Origin: Nitrospira sp. LK70 | GTDB lineage: Bacteria; Nitrospirota; Nitrospiria; Nitrospirales; Nitrospiraceae | DNA length: 34,954 nucleotides | Reading direction: 5' to 3' | NCBI GenBank assembly: GCA_011090425.1 | Contig: PHGD01000039.1 | Coordinates: 1 to 34,954, forward strand | Part shown: in pieces, positions 6,303 to 13,742 of the stretch | Layout of the letters: every line of letters starts with the position of its first letter | How positions within the stretch are numbered: the first letter of the stretch is position 1 | Program-made: the position numbers and the translations under genes | Notes under the pieces: generated by a model | Told to the model about the DNA's origin: nothing | What the model saw: only the letters and a program-made list of their open reading frames with translations | Database searches by the model: none

Positions 6303-6389
6303 TTAGGCTGCTTCAGCGTGAAATTTGATACCGAGAGCCCGTGCAACCTTCAGAATGGTCGCAAAGCTGGGATTCCCGTCGGTGCTCAA
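6303..6389 (-). pseudogene. Remnant of an addiction-module antidote (HTH) gene, 3' end
   Basis: The minus strand reads LSTDGNPSFATILKVARALGIKFHAEAA and then TAA. This matches the C-terminal end of chromosomal addiction-module antidote proteins (HTH, HigA-like; typical pattern L-S-x-x-G-N-P-x-L-x-T-L-x-K-V-L-x-A-L-G). An in-frame TAA lies just upstream, and the helix-turn-helix and start are missing. A dead remnant. Confidence 0.65.
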
Positions 6390-6472
6390 ATCTTAATCTA
6401 CGACATAGGGGTCAGAGCACAATTGTATAGGGAATTGTGGGCGAAGTACGGACGCCCCGGCCATCGGCGCTG

Positions 6473-6561
6473 ATCTCCCGTACGCCGTCCAGGACTTCTT
6501 GCCACACATCGCGTTTGGTTTCGAATTTGACGAGTCCCTTGCCGGTTAGTTTCTTACTCAT
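6473..6561 (-). pseudogene. Truncated copy of the XRE antitoxin gene, 5' end
   Basis: ATG 6561 opens MSKKLTGKGLVKFETKRD and then VWQEVLDGVREI, which matches the first 30 residues of the intact gene at 3557-3931 with only a few substitutions. The DNA aligns without gaps over about 89 bp (3843-3931 against 6473-6561). Similarity ends abruptly before the DNA-binding domain. With the lipoprotein copies it shows that this locus was duplicated. Confidence 0.85.
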
Positions 6562-6596
6562 GAAATGCCTCAAATACTCCGGCCGCTGCTTTTGCT

Positions 6597-6941
6597 TTAG
6601 CCTGTTGTGTCACTGATTTCCACTATCTTCTCACCAGCCTTGAGGAGATTCTCAGCTGCAGGCCATGCCCTTGTGAGGATGATCTTCAGTTTGGCATTCG
6701 ACGTATTGCCACAAGTGAGCCACAAGACCTGAGGTGGCGATCCAAGTTGGGTGACGAGATCGACCATGTCGCTGTCCTTGGTTAAGATAATCGCCTTCGT
6801 CTCCCGTGCGGAGAGGAAGATGTCTCGATCCCGTGCCTCGCGTAAACCCAGATCTCTCACTGCCACGGCTTCCACGTTATAGGTCGAACAGAACCACTGA
6901 GCAATTAGGGGGGAGAGTTGCGCCTCGACCCAGATCTTCAC
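6597..6941 (-). CDS. DUF5615 PIN-like nuclease-type toxin
   Basis: This 114-residue protein matches DUF5615, a PIN-like (Mut7-C related) family. From the start it reads VKIWVEAQLSPLIAQWF, with D/E-type residues of the active site (E-x-Q-L-S-P), then V-R-D-L-G-L-x-x-A-x-D-x-D-I-F, then IILTKDSDMVDLV and QVLWLTCGNTSN. The conserved acidic residues (D/E near the N-terminus, D in RDRDIF, the TKDSD motif) fit a metal-dependent RNase. GTG 6941 is preferred to the longer frame from 6989 because it overlaps the DUF433 stop by 4 nt (GTGA), the normal arrangement for this pair. It is probably the toxin of a DUF433/DUF5615 module. Confidence 0.85.
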   Translation of the reverse strand: MKIWVEAQLSPLIAQWFCSTYNVEAVAVRDLGLREARDRDIFLSARETKAIILTKDSDMVDLVTQLGSPPQVLWLTCGNTSNAKLKIILTRAWPAAENLLKAGEKIVEISDTTG

Positions 6942-7162
6942 GCCGCGAGAATAGGATGATTGAGTCGGCTGCTGGCGAACTTCAGGCAAGCAGAAACATC
7001 TTCAGCTTCAAGGTCAGGCAATTCCTCAAGGACTTGTTGTTGAGAGAGACCGGCGGCCAACAAATCCAACACATCGACGACGCGGATGCGCATCCCACGA
7101 ATACAGGGCCGTCCACCACATTGCTCGGGGTTGACCGTGATGCGTTCGACGAGTTCGGCCAT
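6938..7162 (-). CDS. DUF433 antitoxin-like protein
   Basis: This 74-residue protein reads MAELVERITVNPEQCGGRPCIRGMRIRV, then DVLDLLAAGLSQQQVLEELPDLEAEDVSACL, the classical DUF433 (VapB45-like) HTH. It is expected to bind the operator and neutralise the DUF5615 protein encoded directly downstream with a 4-nt overlap. ATG 7162 was chosen over the upstream start at 7231 because family members begin here and AGGAAG sits 8 nt ahead. The module looks complete and intact. Confidence 0.88.
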   Translation of the reverse strand: MAELVERITVNPEQCGGRPCIRGMRIRVVDVLDLLAAGLSQQQVLEELPDLEAEDVSACLKFASSRLNHPILAA

Positions 7163-7370
7163 GATAGAGGCTTCCTGGACGGGTAAACCATCTGGGATGC
7201 AGTGCTGAACAACCTGATCCAGTGATCTCAAAGGGAAGTCTACTGAAACCTCTGCTTATTATCAACTAAGGCGTGGAGCGCGACGTTATAGCTTAGGAGT
7301 TGGGCCGAACGTAGGCGCTCCGTCCTGCTGCTTGACTCCCATCCGATCGCTATGGTTAGGTCCCGCCACT

Positions 7371-8417
7371 ATGCTGCGTCCCATTCAACTTCCTTTGCTC
7401 TGCCTCTGCCTTCTGGTCATTGGATTCGGTGCGAATGGCTGCCAAAAGGAGAGCGAGGCGATCGTGTCGATCGCGCTCCATCCGACGAACGCGAAGATCC
7501 TCTACGTGGCCACGAATGATGCCGTTTACAAGTCCCGTGATGGCGGTGGGACTTGGGAGCGATTTCCGAGTTTCAGCGCGCGCCGGGTGACGACGCTCGC
7601 GATTGACCCATTGCTCCCTGCGACGATCTATGCCGGTACGATGGGGGATGCGGTCTACAAGAGTCCGGACGGAGGCCAACATTGGCTGCCGCATAACGTG
7701 GGATTGAAGGAACATGTCTCATTCGTGAATCAGTTCGTGTTTCATCCCGCGTTGAGCGAGAAGATCTATATTGCGACGACCGTGGGTGCGTTTCTTACAA
7801 AGGACGGCGGCCGTGAATGGGAAGAACGGATGAACGGGATGAAGGAAGTGCACATCGTGACATCCATGGCCATCAATCCTAAGGATCCCACAATCCTGTA
7901 CGGTGGCACGACAGGCGGGATGTATCGTACCGACGATGGGGCGATGTCGTGGAAAAGGATCAATAACGGGCTGATCCCGGAGAGCGAGCTGATGGCGTCC
8001 ATGGCACTGGGTGTCAACGCCATTGAAATCGATCGGATGAATCCCGGTATCGTCTATGCGGGCACGACCAAAGGGCTCTTTCGCACCACGAACAGTGGAG
8101 ACCAGTGGGAACGGATCGGACAATCCCTTTCCGATCCCTTTATCAGCAGCATTCTTCTTCACCCCACTGAGCCGTCACAGCTCTATGTCGGTGGTCCGAA
8201 AGGGGTCTCGAAAAGCTCGGATGGCGGGAAGACCTGGCAGTCCGTGAACCAGGGTTTTGCGACGCTCAATATTCGCGCTCTGGCCATGAATCCGAAGAAT
8301 CCGCAGTTGCTCTACGCAGGTACCAATGGTAGCGGGCTTTATCGTTCCACCGACGCGGGCGCGACTTGGACTTCTGTGCCGCTTAAAGGAGTGCAGCCTT
8401 CAGTAGGCTCAGGTTAA
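7371..8417 (+). CDS. Seven-bladed propeller lipoprotein (YCF48/BNR-like repeats)
   Basis: This 348-residue lipoprotein has a hydrophobic N-terminus ending ANGC (lipid Cys24). Seven repeats follow of the form H/N-P-x-x-x-x-x-I/L-Y-x-G-T-x-x-G-x-Y-K-S-x-D-G-G-x-T-W. The blades begin near PTNAKILYVATND, PLLPATIYAGT, PALSEKIYIAT, PKDPTILYGGT, RMNPGIVYAGT, PTEPSQLYVGG and PKNPQLLYAGT. The Asp-box (S-x-D-x-G-x-T-W) is typical of BNR/sialidase-like and YCF48-type beta-propellers. Such proteins act as scaffolds or assembly factors; no enzymatic role can be inferred. ATG 7371 gives a clean signal peptide. A truncated paralogue with the same upstream sequence lies at 5168-5392. Confidence 0.85.
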   Translation: MLRPIQLPLLCLCLLVIGFGANGCQKESEAIVSIALHPTNAKILYVATNDAVYKSRDGGGTWERFPSFSARRVTTLAIDPLLPATIYAGTMGDAVYKSPDGGQHWLPHNVGLKEHVSFVNQFVFHPALSEKIYIATTVGAFLTKDGGREWEERMNGMKEVHIVTSMAINPKDPTILYGGTTGGMYRTDDGAMSWKRINNGLIPESELMASMALGVNAIEIDRMNPGIVYAGTTKGLFRTTNSGDQWERIGQSLSDPFISSILLHPTEPSQLYVGGPKGVSKSSDGGKTWQSVNQGFATLNIRALAMNPKNPQLLYAGTNGSGLYRSTDAGATWTSVPLKGVQPSVGSG

Positions 8418-8473
8418 GGTCACGGTTGAACGATAAGCATGTCGCGTTAACCTCAGCCTGACTCTTGCGGATC

Positions 8474-8956
8474 TCAATATCCCGTCTTCGCCCCCTCGCT
8501 TCCGTGCCGGTACCGGCTGCTATAGGACAGCATGCGGTCCGAGAGCGCCTTCCACTCCTCGACGGTCATTAAGTCTTTCATCTTGAACCGCAGATCCAGA
8601 ACCTTCGCCGACGTCTTCATCCGTTGAGCGCTGGCCTCGTCAAGGATCTTGCTAAACTCTTCGGGTGGGGCGGTATAGCTGGCGTTCAAGGTATAGAGGT
8701 CCCGGTGATAGGATCGTTCCTGCTCACGGCTTGTCTTGAGCTCGTTCACGATCTCGCCGACGATCGCATTGACTTGCTTCGCCTTGTCGGGATCCTTGAC
8801 GGTCCGATTGATCAACCCTTCCATGTCTTGCTGACCCTTCTGCCAGTATGCCTCGCCCTTGGCACTTCCCATCATCCCGTGATGACGAGAGGAGGAGCAG
8901 CCGACCAATAAGACCAGTGCCAGCAGAACCAACATACCGTTCAAGACTCGATTCAT
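8474..8956 (-). CDS. Small lipoprotein, CpxP/Spy-like helical protein
   Basis: This 160-residue protein starts MNRVLNGMLVLLALVLLVGC, a lipoprotein signal with lipid Cys20. The rest is charged and helical: KQVNAIVGEIVNELKTSREQ, then a region with AQRMKTSAKVLDLRFKMKDLMT and VEEWKAL. The last part resembles the Spy/CpxP or heavy-metal-sensor periplasmic family (helix plus L-T-x-E-Q/E-W). GGGGAGG ahead of ATG 8956 fixes the start; a longer frame from 8995 would bury the signal. The likely role is a periplasmic chaperone or stress lipoprotein, by loose resemblance only. Confidence 0.7.
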   Translation of the reverse strand: MNRVLNGMLVLLALVLLVGCSSSRHHGMMGSAKGEAYWQKGQQDMEGLINRTVKDPDKAKQVNAIVGEIVNELKTSREQERSYHRDLYTLNASYTAPPEEFSKILDEASAQRMKTSAKVLDLRFKMKDLMTVEEWKALSDRMLSYSSRYRHGSEGAKTGY

Positions 8957-9018
8957 ACATCCCTCCCCTGAAGAGTTGTCATACCCTTTCTTCATACCGT
9001 ATCATCGGGCGGAATGCC

Positions 9019-9363
9019 ATGCCGGAAGCCGCACCGACTCCGTCTGATCACCTCCAAGCCCTCAAAAGCGAATTCCGCCGTCACCTCGAAACATTTTATG
9101 CCGGATTGAAATTGGCTCCTCCGTATGAAAGCGTGGAGAAGGCCATTCGAGCATTAACGACCATGATACATGCTCTGCCCGTGGAAGAACAGACTCGGAT
9201 TATGTCCGACCCCGCCTTGCAATGGCAGCAATTCCGACGCGCCTTTGAAACCTCCGGTCTCGTTAAAAAACATCGTGGGATCATCGCCGCCTTGGCTCGC
9301 AACCGAGTGGCCGTGAATCTGCCCATCGAATACGATCATTTCTTAAGTTTGTTCATTGCCTGA
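9019..9363 (+). CDS. Hypothetical protein
   Basis: This 114-residue soluble, mostly helical protein contains SDHLQALKSEFRRHLETFYAGL, then a region with ALPVEEQTRIMSDPALQWQQFRRAF and GLVKKHRGIIAALARN. It has no signal peptide, membrane segment or recognised domain. ATG 9019 is preferred because the upstream part of the frame (8848-9018) runs antisense through the lipoprotein gene start. Its last 21 bp overlap tail to tail with the membrane protein gene on the other strand. Function unknown. Confidence 0.6.
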   Translation: MPEAAPTPSDHLQALKSEFRRHLETFYAGLKLAPPYESVEKAIRALTTMIHALPVEEQTRIMSDPALQWQQFRRAFETSGLVKKHRGIIAALARNRVAVNLPIEYDHFLSLFIA

Positions 9364-10002
9364 AGCGTTGAACTGGATCACGGTATCGGCGGAAAGTGGT
9401 TTATCGAGTGCTTCACGCAATTCGTCATAGACTTTCATGAGGCGGCTGTCCTCGAGCCGATATGCGAAGGCCACCGTGACCAGTCCGAAGGCCAGCACCA
9501 GAGCGGCAAGGGCCATGACCGCCACGCCCGTGAGGGTTCCTCCAAATGAAGCGAATCCTTTATTCATGGCATACTGCACCACAAATGTCAGGGACCCGAT
9601 CAGGACGAGCGCAAACCACAGGAGCGTCATGAGGGCCGACGACCACGGCATACGCTTCACACACAGTGCGTTCAGCGACTGGTCATGCGGCATAAGCTGA
9701 ATCAGCCCTTTCACCGGCCAGGCGGTTCGGAACCGCCTGGAGAACAATCGATACTGCGGGCGGATCGCGATCTGGGAGAGCTGCGGATAAAACCAGGCTA
9801 CTCCATGCGGAAGCATCAGCAGGCCCTCGGGAGTGAACCGATCACTGAGGGATGCGAGCCTGGTTCCAGGCCACTGATCCGGTTTGTTCGCGACAGGGCA
9901 ACCGTACCTGATGGCGTCCGGGGTCAGCCGAATAAAATACAGCCAATCACAGACGACCAGTCCGATGAGCAAGATTCCTGCGAAGAGGCCGGCCAGCATC
10001 AT
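9343..10002 (-). CDS. Membrane protein of unknown function
   Basis: This 219-residue protein has a membrane segment at about 3-23 and two more near 121-143 and 155-181, with a soluble loop of about 95 residues between them (RLTPDAIRYGCPVANKP, PHGVAWFYPQLSQIAIRPQY). The loop sequence resembles a bacterial PH-like or signal-receiving module, but I cannot name the family. A charged helix (RLEDSRLMKVYDELREALDK) ends the protein in the cytoplasm. ATG 10002 is directly followed by a second ATG, and no clear ribosome binding site precedes it. Confidence 0.65.
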   Translation of the reverse strand: MMLAGLFAGILLIGLVVCDWLYFIRLTPDAIRYGCPVANKPDQWPGTRLASLSDRFTPEGLLMLPHGVAWFYPQLSQIAIRPQYRLFSRRFRTAWPVKGLIQLMPHDQSLNALCVKRMPWSSALMTLLWFALVLIGSLTFVVQYAMNKGFASFGGTLTGVAVMALAALVLAFGLVTVAFAYRLEDSRLMKVYDELREALDKPLSADTVIQFNASGNEQT

Positions 10003-10115
10003 AAACAGCTATCACATAGGAACAAGGCATGAATCAAGGAGGGAAGACGCGAAATCACCGTTCTGCCCCTGCGACATCAGGGAGGTATTTTCGTTTCGGA
10101 CCCTCCAAGAATCTG

Positions 10116-10145
10116 TTGACTCAGGAAGTTGAGATTGGCTAGAGT
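10116..10145 (+). promoter_or_regulatory. Candidate sigma70-type promoter upstream of the methyltransferase gene
   Basis: TTGACT (10116-10121) and TAGAGT (10140-10145) are separated by 18 bp. The pair lies about 130 bp before the start at 10279, leaving a long leader. A purely visual match. Confidence 0.35.
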
Positions 10146-10278
10146 ACGCCGTCTACGTTCTGGGCGGGCCTTGTACTACGTGGATTTCCCGCCTCAATTT
10201 TATCCCCGCGTCGCCATGGCGGTCTGCCGCTTCTAGGAGGTAGGCAGAGGCCGGTTCGTGTGAGATTTGGAGGAGAGC

Positions 10279-11016
10279 ATGGATCCCAACAAGATTGAGC
10301 GTGTGTACACCACTTATGCGGGGTTCTACGACAAGGTTTTTGGGAAGGTTTTCCACGAAGGGCGGGAATCGGCTATCAGGAATATGAATGTGCAGCCGAA
10401 CGAGCAGATTCTTGAGGTGGGGGTAGGGACCGGCCTTGCCCTACCGATGTACCCGCGGCATTGCCGGATTGTAGGGATCGATCTGTCCGAAGGGATGCTG
10501 GCAAAAGCTAAGGAAAAGACCGAGGCCCATGGTCTTGATCACGTCCAGCTTCATCGCATGGACGCAGGAGCCATGGAGTTCGAGGATGACAGCTTCGATA
10601 CGGTGGTTGCAGCCTATGTTGTGACGGCGGTCCCTGACTATCGTAAAGTCGTCAATGAGATGATTCGAGTCTGCCGCCCAGGCGGCCGCATCATCATGTT
10701 GAACCACTTCAGCAACGGCAACAAGGTCATTGCCGCCGTGGAAAAAGTCATTTCTCCGTTGACCAAACATCTCGGTTGGCGAACGGACTTGTCGCTGAAT
10801 ACCGTGTTGGAGGGAACATCTCTGGAGATCGCCCGAAAACAGCGAGTAAATCCTTTACGGCTTTGGGCGTTGGTGGAATGTGTCAACGGAAAGGACAGGC
10901 AGACCAACGGAACTGCCGTGACTCACACGGTGGCGGGGTATGCGAACGGCAACGGTACAGCCGGTTTTGCGAATGGAAACGGCAACGGGCACTATTCCGC
11001 CGAGCACGCGCACTGA
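10279..11016 (+). CDS. SAM-dependent methyltransferase, PmtA-like phospholipid N-methyltransferase
   Basis: This 245-residue class I methyltransferase reads RVYTTYAGFYDKVFGKVFHEGRESA near the N-terminus. The Y-D-x-V-F-G-K-V-F-x-x-G-R pattern is typical of PmtA-type phosphatidylethanolamine N-methyltransferases. Motif I (ILEVGVGTGLALP) binds SAM, followed by GIDLSEGML and the DSFDTVVAAYVV / V-C-R-P-G-G-R-I block. It would methylate phosphatidylethanolamine head groups at the membrane surface. GGAGGAG before ATG 10279 sets the start. The last ~35 residues are low-complexity, rich in Asn-Gly (YANGNGTAGFANGNGNGHY), an extension not part of the enzyme fold. UbiE/COG2226-type quinone methyltransferase is the alternative. 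Confidence 0.8.
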   Translation: MDPNKIERVYTTYAGFYDKVFGKVFHEGRESAIRNMNVQPNEQILEVGVGTGLALPMYPRHCRIVGIDLSEGMLAKAKEKTEAHGLDHVQLHRMDAGAMEFEDDSFDTVVAAYVVTAVPDYRKVVNEMIRVCRPGGRIIMLNHFSNGNKVIAAVEKVISPLTKHLGWRTDLSLNTVLEGTSLEIARKQRVNPLRLWALVECVNGKDRQTNGTAVTHTVAGYANGNGTAGFANGNGNGHYSAEHAH

Positions 11017-11859
11017 TTAGCTTCCTCCGTCGCTTCTCTTCCTTCGGTCTTGTCGTGCATGGTGCTCTCGAATCAACCAACCTTCCCATTCACGGCCCGG
11101 AATGATCGTGGTGCCGATGAGGCAGTCACCCGCAAAATGTTGGGTGATCTGATCGGTCAGGACTTCGAGGATGCGACTCATCCGGCGATCTTGAATCCCC
11201 AGCACCCGCAGCATCAAACCGAAACCCTTCCCCTCCAGTTGGCCATAGGCCATGATATGAACCATATTGTCTCCATTGACCGTTGAATCGCCTGCCGGGA
11301 TCAGATCGCCCTCCCATTGCACCGCCGGATGAAGCCCGACGGCCCGTTTCGCTTCACGCCAAGCGCAGGGCAGACCGGCCTGATCCAACTCGTCTAATAG
11401 CCACTGAACCGTGGGACCTTCGGCAGTCCGGCCCTGGAAGATCCATCGAGCGAGTTCTGCTGCCTGCTGGACCGTCACGAATGGGGTGGCGATCTCTTCA
11501 AGATCGGCCTCATCGCACACCACGTAGAGCTCTCCCTGAGGATCAAACCAGAAGCGCAATTTCCCGGCATTGAGTTCGGTCTGGATGACGCCGAGCGATG
11601 AACAATCGGCACCGTCTTGTTCGAAGACCGAGAGATCCGTCACACCGGTCATGGTGAGTTTGGCTACTCGAACCATCCCGCGAATCTCATACCGGATGGT
11701 AACCGAGACGGTGGTACCGGCCGGCACCTCACGTCCGGATCCTTCGTCGAACAGGCGGCGTTTGGATATCTGCACGTCGGTGACATAACCTGAGCGGAAA
11801 CCGCCTGTATGGCCGATCAGCCATCGCAGATCTTCAGCGTTCTTGATGGAGTGTCTCAC
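11017..11859 (-). CDS. Hypothetical protein
   Basis: This protein of about 280 residues has no family I can name. It begins VRHSIKNAEDLRWLIGHTGGFRSGYVTDVQIS, then beta-rich segments (VSVTIRYEIRGMV, KLRFWFDPQGELYVVCDEADL). A second half follows with WLLDELDQAGLPCAWREAKRAVG and GLMLRVLGIQDRRMSRILEVL. No signal peptide or membrane segment is visible. The longest frame starts at TTG 11952, but GTG 11859 fits better: a TACAAT box ends 6 nt before it, suggesting a leaderless mRNA. The stop abuts the methyltransferase stop tail to tail with no gap. Confidence 0.6.
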   Translation of the reverse strand: MRHSIKNAEDLRWLIGHTGGFRSGYVTDVQISKRRLFDEGSGREVPAGTTVSVTIRYEIRGMVRVAKLTMTGVTDLSVFEQDGADCSSLGVIQTELNAGKLRFWFDPQGELYVVCDEADLEEIATPFVTVQQAAELARWIFQGRTAEGPTVQWLLDELDQAGLPCAWREAKRAVGLHPAVQWEGDLIPAGDSTVNGDNMVHIMAYGQLEGKGFGLMLRVLGIQDRRMSRILEVLTDQITQHFAGDCLIGTTIIPGREWEGWLIREHHARQDRRKRSDGGS

Positions 11860-11961
11860 GATGCGATTGTAGCGCAGGCCTGAACACACTACCAGCCATG
11901 CGAGAGCGTCCAACTGAACGCCATCACGCGAATCGGGAGCATAGAGTGGCAAGCAGATGGA

Positions 11962-12477
11962 TCAGCGGACTTCGGCAAGTAGCTGTTGATATACTGCGAA
12001 GTCACTTGGGGAGAAGCAACACAATGTCACCTCACGGATTGAGGGGAGTTTTTTAAGAGCGGCACGAACGGAATCGATCGCCGCTTTGGCGGCGAAGTCG
12101 ATGGGATAGCCGTAAATACCGGTACTTATACTTGGAAAGGCAATGGTCTCGATCCCATTTGCGGCTGCGACCTCAAGACAACGGCGATAACAGGAGGCGA
12201 GCTGTACCGACTCGCGATCGTTCCCTCCCTTCCAGACGGGTCCAACTGCATGGATGACGTACCGAGCAGGTAAACGATAGCCTTTCGTCAGTTTCGCATC
12301 GCCGGTTTGGCACCCGCCGAGCAGGCGACATTCCCGTGCCAATTCTGGCCCGGCCGCGCGATGGATTGCTCCGCACACCCCGCCGCCGGGAAGCAGCGAC
12401 TCGTTTGCCGCATTGACGATAGCATCAACCGTCAGAGTCGTGATGTCGGAGCAGATCGCCTTGAGTGAAACAGACAT
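11962..12477 (-). CDS. Macro-domain ADP-ribose hydrolase (YmdB/MacroD type)
   Basis: This 171-residue protein is a complete macro domain. [26 protein letters not shown] is the ADP-ribose binding loop with the conserved Asn, and [12 protein letters not shown] is the second loop. It is expected to remove O-acetyl from O-acetyl-ADP-ribose or ADP-ribose from acidic residues in the cytosol. The start [13 protein letters not shown] is natural for the family. The stop is close to the downstream minus-strand gene (11017-11859), which may share its transcript. Confidence 0.9.
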   Translation of the reverse strand: MSVSLKAICSDITTLTVDAIVNAANESLLPGGGVCGAIHRAAGPELARECRLLGGCQTGDAKLTKGYRLPARYVIHAVGPVWKGGNDRESVQLASCYRRCLEVAAANGIETIAFPSISTGIYGYPIDFAAKAAIDSVRAALKKLPSIREVTLCCFSPSDFAVYQQLLAEVR

Positions 12478-12572
12478 CGTCCATCACCAGACCTGTCCGT
12501 AAGTCGACGAACAGTTCGTGCAGTGGGTCTTAGCGTACAACCTGAAGCCAAACCGCAGTGTCTCTCGTCCGT

Positions 12573-13517
12573 TTAGGGCCTTTCTGTTCTCGTAGTCGGA
12601 GACTGGCTGAATCCAATGGTTAAACCGTCCATTCGGTCAGGAGAGAGGATGATTCTCGGGCCACCTGTTGGAACCAGCGATCGCTTTTCAATCAGCTTCT
12701 GAGCGGTCGCTTCGAGGTCGGAACAGGAAAACTCGATGCCGAGCAATCGGTTTCCCCCACCGGGATGAAATCGAAGCTGCGGTCCCATGCTGAAAGAATG
12801 GGTCGAGCTTGTATTCAAGTCCGGCCGATCCAGGAGTCTTTCCCAGTAAGCAGTGTTGGTAGTCAATTCAATATCGACTGCTGCGATCCCGGCGATTCCA
12901 AACGGTCCGTTCTGTCGCGTTCTCCGCCAGTTGGCCTTCAATTCCGAGAATCGTTCTTGATGACGATCGATTTGGTTGTCGCACATAAAGACCACGGAGT
13001 TGCCCAAGAGCTTGGAAAACATCATGGAGCCTGCTGCTGTACCGGCCATCCAAGTACCAAGGGCCGCCAGAGCTTGACAGGCTCGACTATTCCCGCCCCA
13101 TGGCCGACCGAGCCAAAACGGTGTGTTTGGCTGGCCATCGAGGAGGTTGCCCAAAAAGGTGAGTGTGGACCTGGTTGCGACCGGCTCTTCGTAGTGCACT
13201 GTCACAGGGGGCGTGTGTAACACTTTTCGAGACACCAAACCGTTCACCATCTCCCAGGTCGGCTGTGACGGGGCAAGGCCAAGCCCATAGAACCAGGTGC
13301 CGGGAAGTCCAAATCCTGTAAACCGACCAATTTCGATATTCATGTTGCCCGCGTGCAGGCCACCCGACACGAGCAGGCCACAGTCGGTGATCGGCCACGC
13401 GACCGGTAGGCCGAACTCGTAACGAAATCGCCCGAAGACGCGCTCCACGTCCTGTGTGTGGATCAGAACGCGATCGACCCCGAGAATCAGCGACTGTGGT
13501 GTAGTAGGTGTTAACAT
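12573..13517 (-). CDS. VOC (glyoxalase/dioxygenase-fold) protein, probably two domains
   Basis: This protein of about 314 residues has an N-terminal VOC unit: LGVDRVLIHTQDVERVFGRF and then FGLPVAWP, SGGLHAGNMNIEI. A second half follows with IAAVDIELTTNTAYWERLLDRP and RLLGIEFSCSDLEATAQKLIE. The pattern beta-alpha-beta-beta-beta with V-D-x-V-x-I-H-T-x-D and an N-M-N-I-E-I strand is typical of the fold, but metal ligands are not obvious, so the reaction is unknown. GTG 13526 and ATG 13517 are both possible; ATG 13517 was chosen because AGGTG lies about 10 nt before it. The frame continues through the whole region without a break. Confidence 0.65.
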   Translation of the reverse strand: MLTPTTPQSLILGVDRVLIHTQDVERVFGRFRYEFGLPVAWPITDCGLLVSGGLHAGNMNIEIGRFTGFGLPGTWFYGLGLAPSQPTWEMVNGLVSRKVLHTPPVTVHYEEPVATRSTLTFLGNLLDGQPNTPFWLGRPWGGNSRACQALAALGTWMAGTAAGSMMFSKLLGNSVVFMCDNQIDRHQERFSELKANWRRTRQNGPFGIAGIAAVDIELTTNTAYWERLLDRPDLNTSSTHSFSMGPQLRFHPGGGNRLLGIEFSCSDLEATAQKLIEKRSLVPTGGPRIILSPDRMDGLTIGFSQSPTTRTERP

Positions 13518-13742
13518 ACTGGTCACCTACTTTAAGGGAAAAGGAATAGAAAAGGGAAGCTACGACAAGTGGCACAAGCATTCTGAGGCTTGGTGTAGCC
13601 CGCGGATCCACTTGTCATGTTCAGAATGACCCATCACTGCCTCACTAGCATCTCTCGTACCTTTATGAAAAGCCGTGTGATAGCCGGGATCGCTCTGGGT
13701 CTGTGCACGAGGTGAGGCGATGGTCACACGATGGCGCAGTGG

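Noticed and set aside
6390-6472. Possible RNA gene or regulatory element between the two antitoxin remnants
   Set aside because: No stable hairpin or tRNA-like fold was seen; it looks like scrambled remnant DNA.
13665-13715. ATG with a signal-peptide-like run (MKSRVIAGIALGLCTR) on the plus strand
   Set aside because: It stops after 16 codons with no in-frame continuation. At most a gene remnant.
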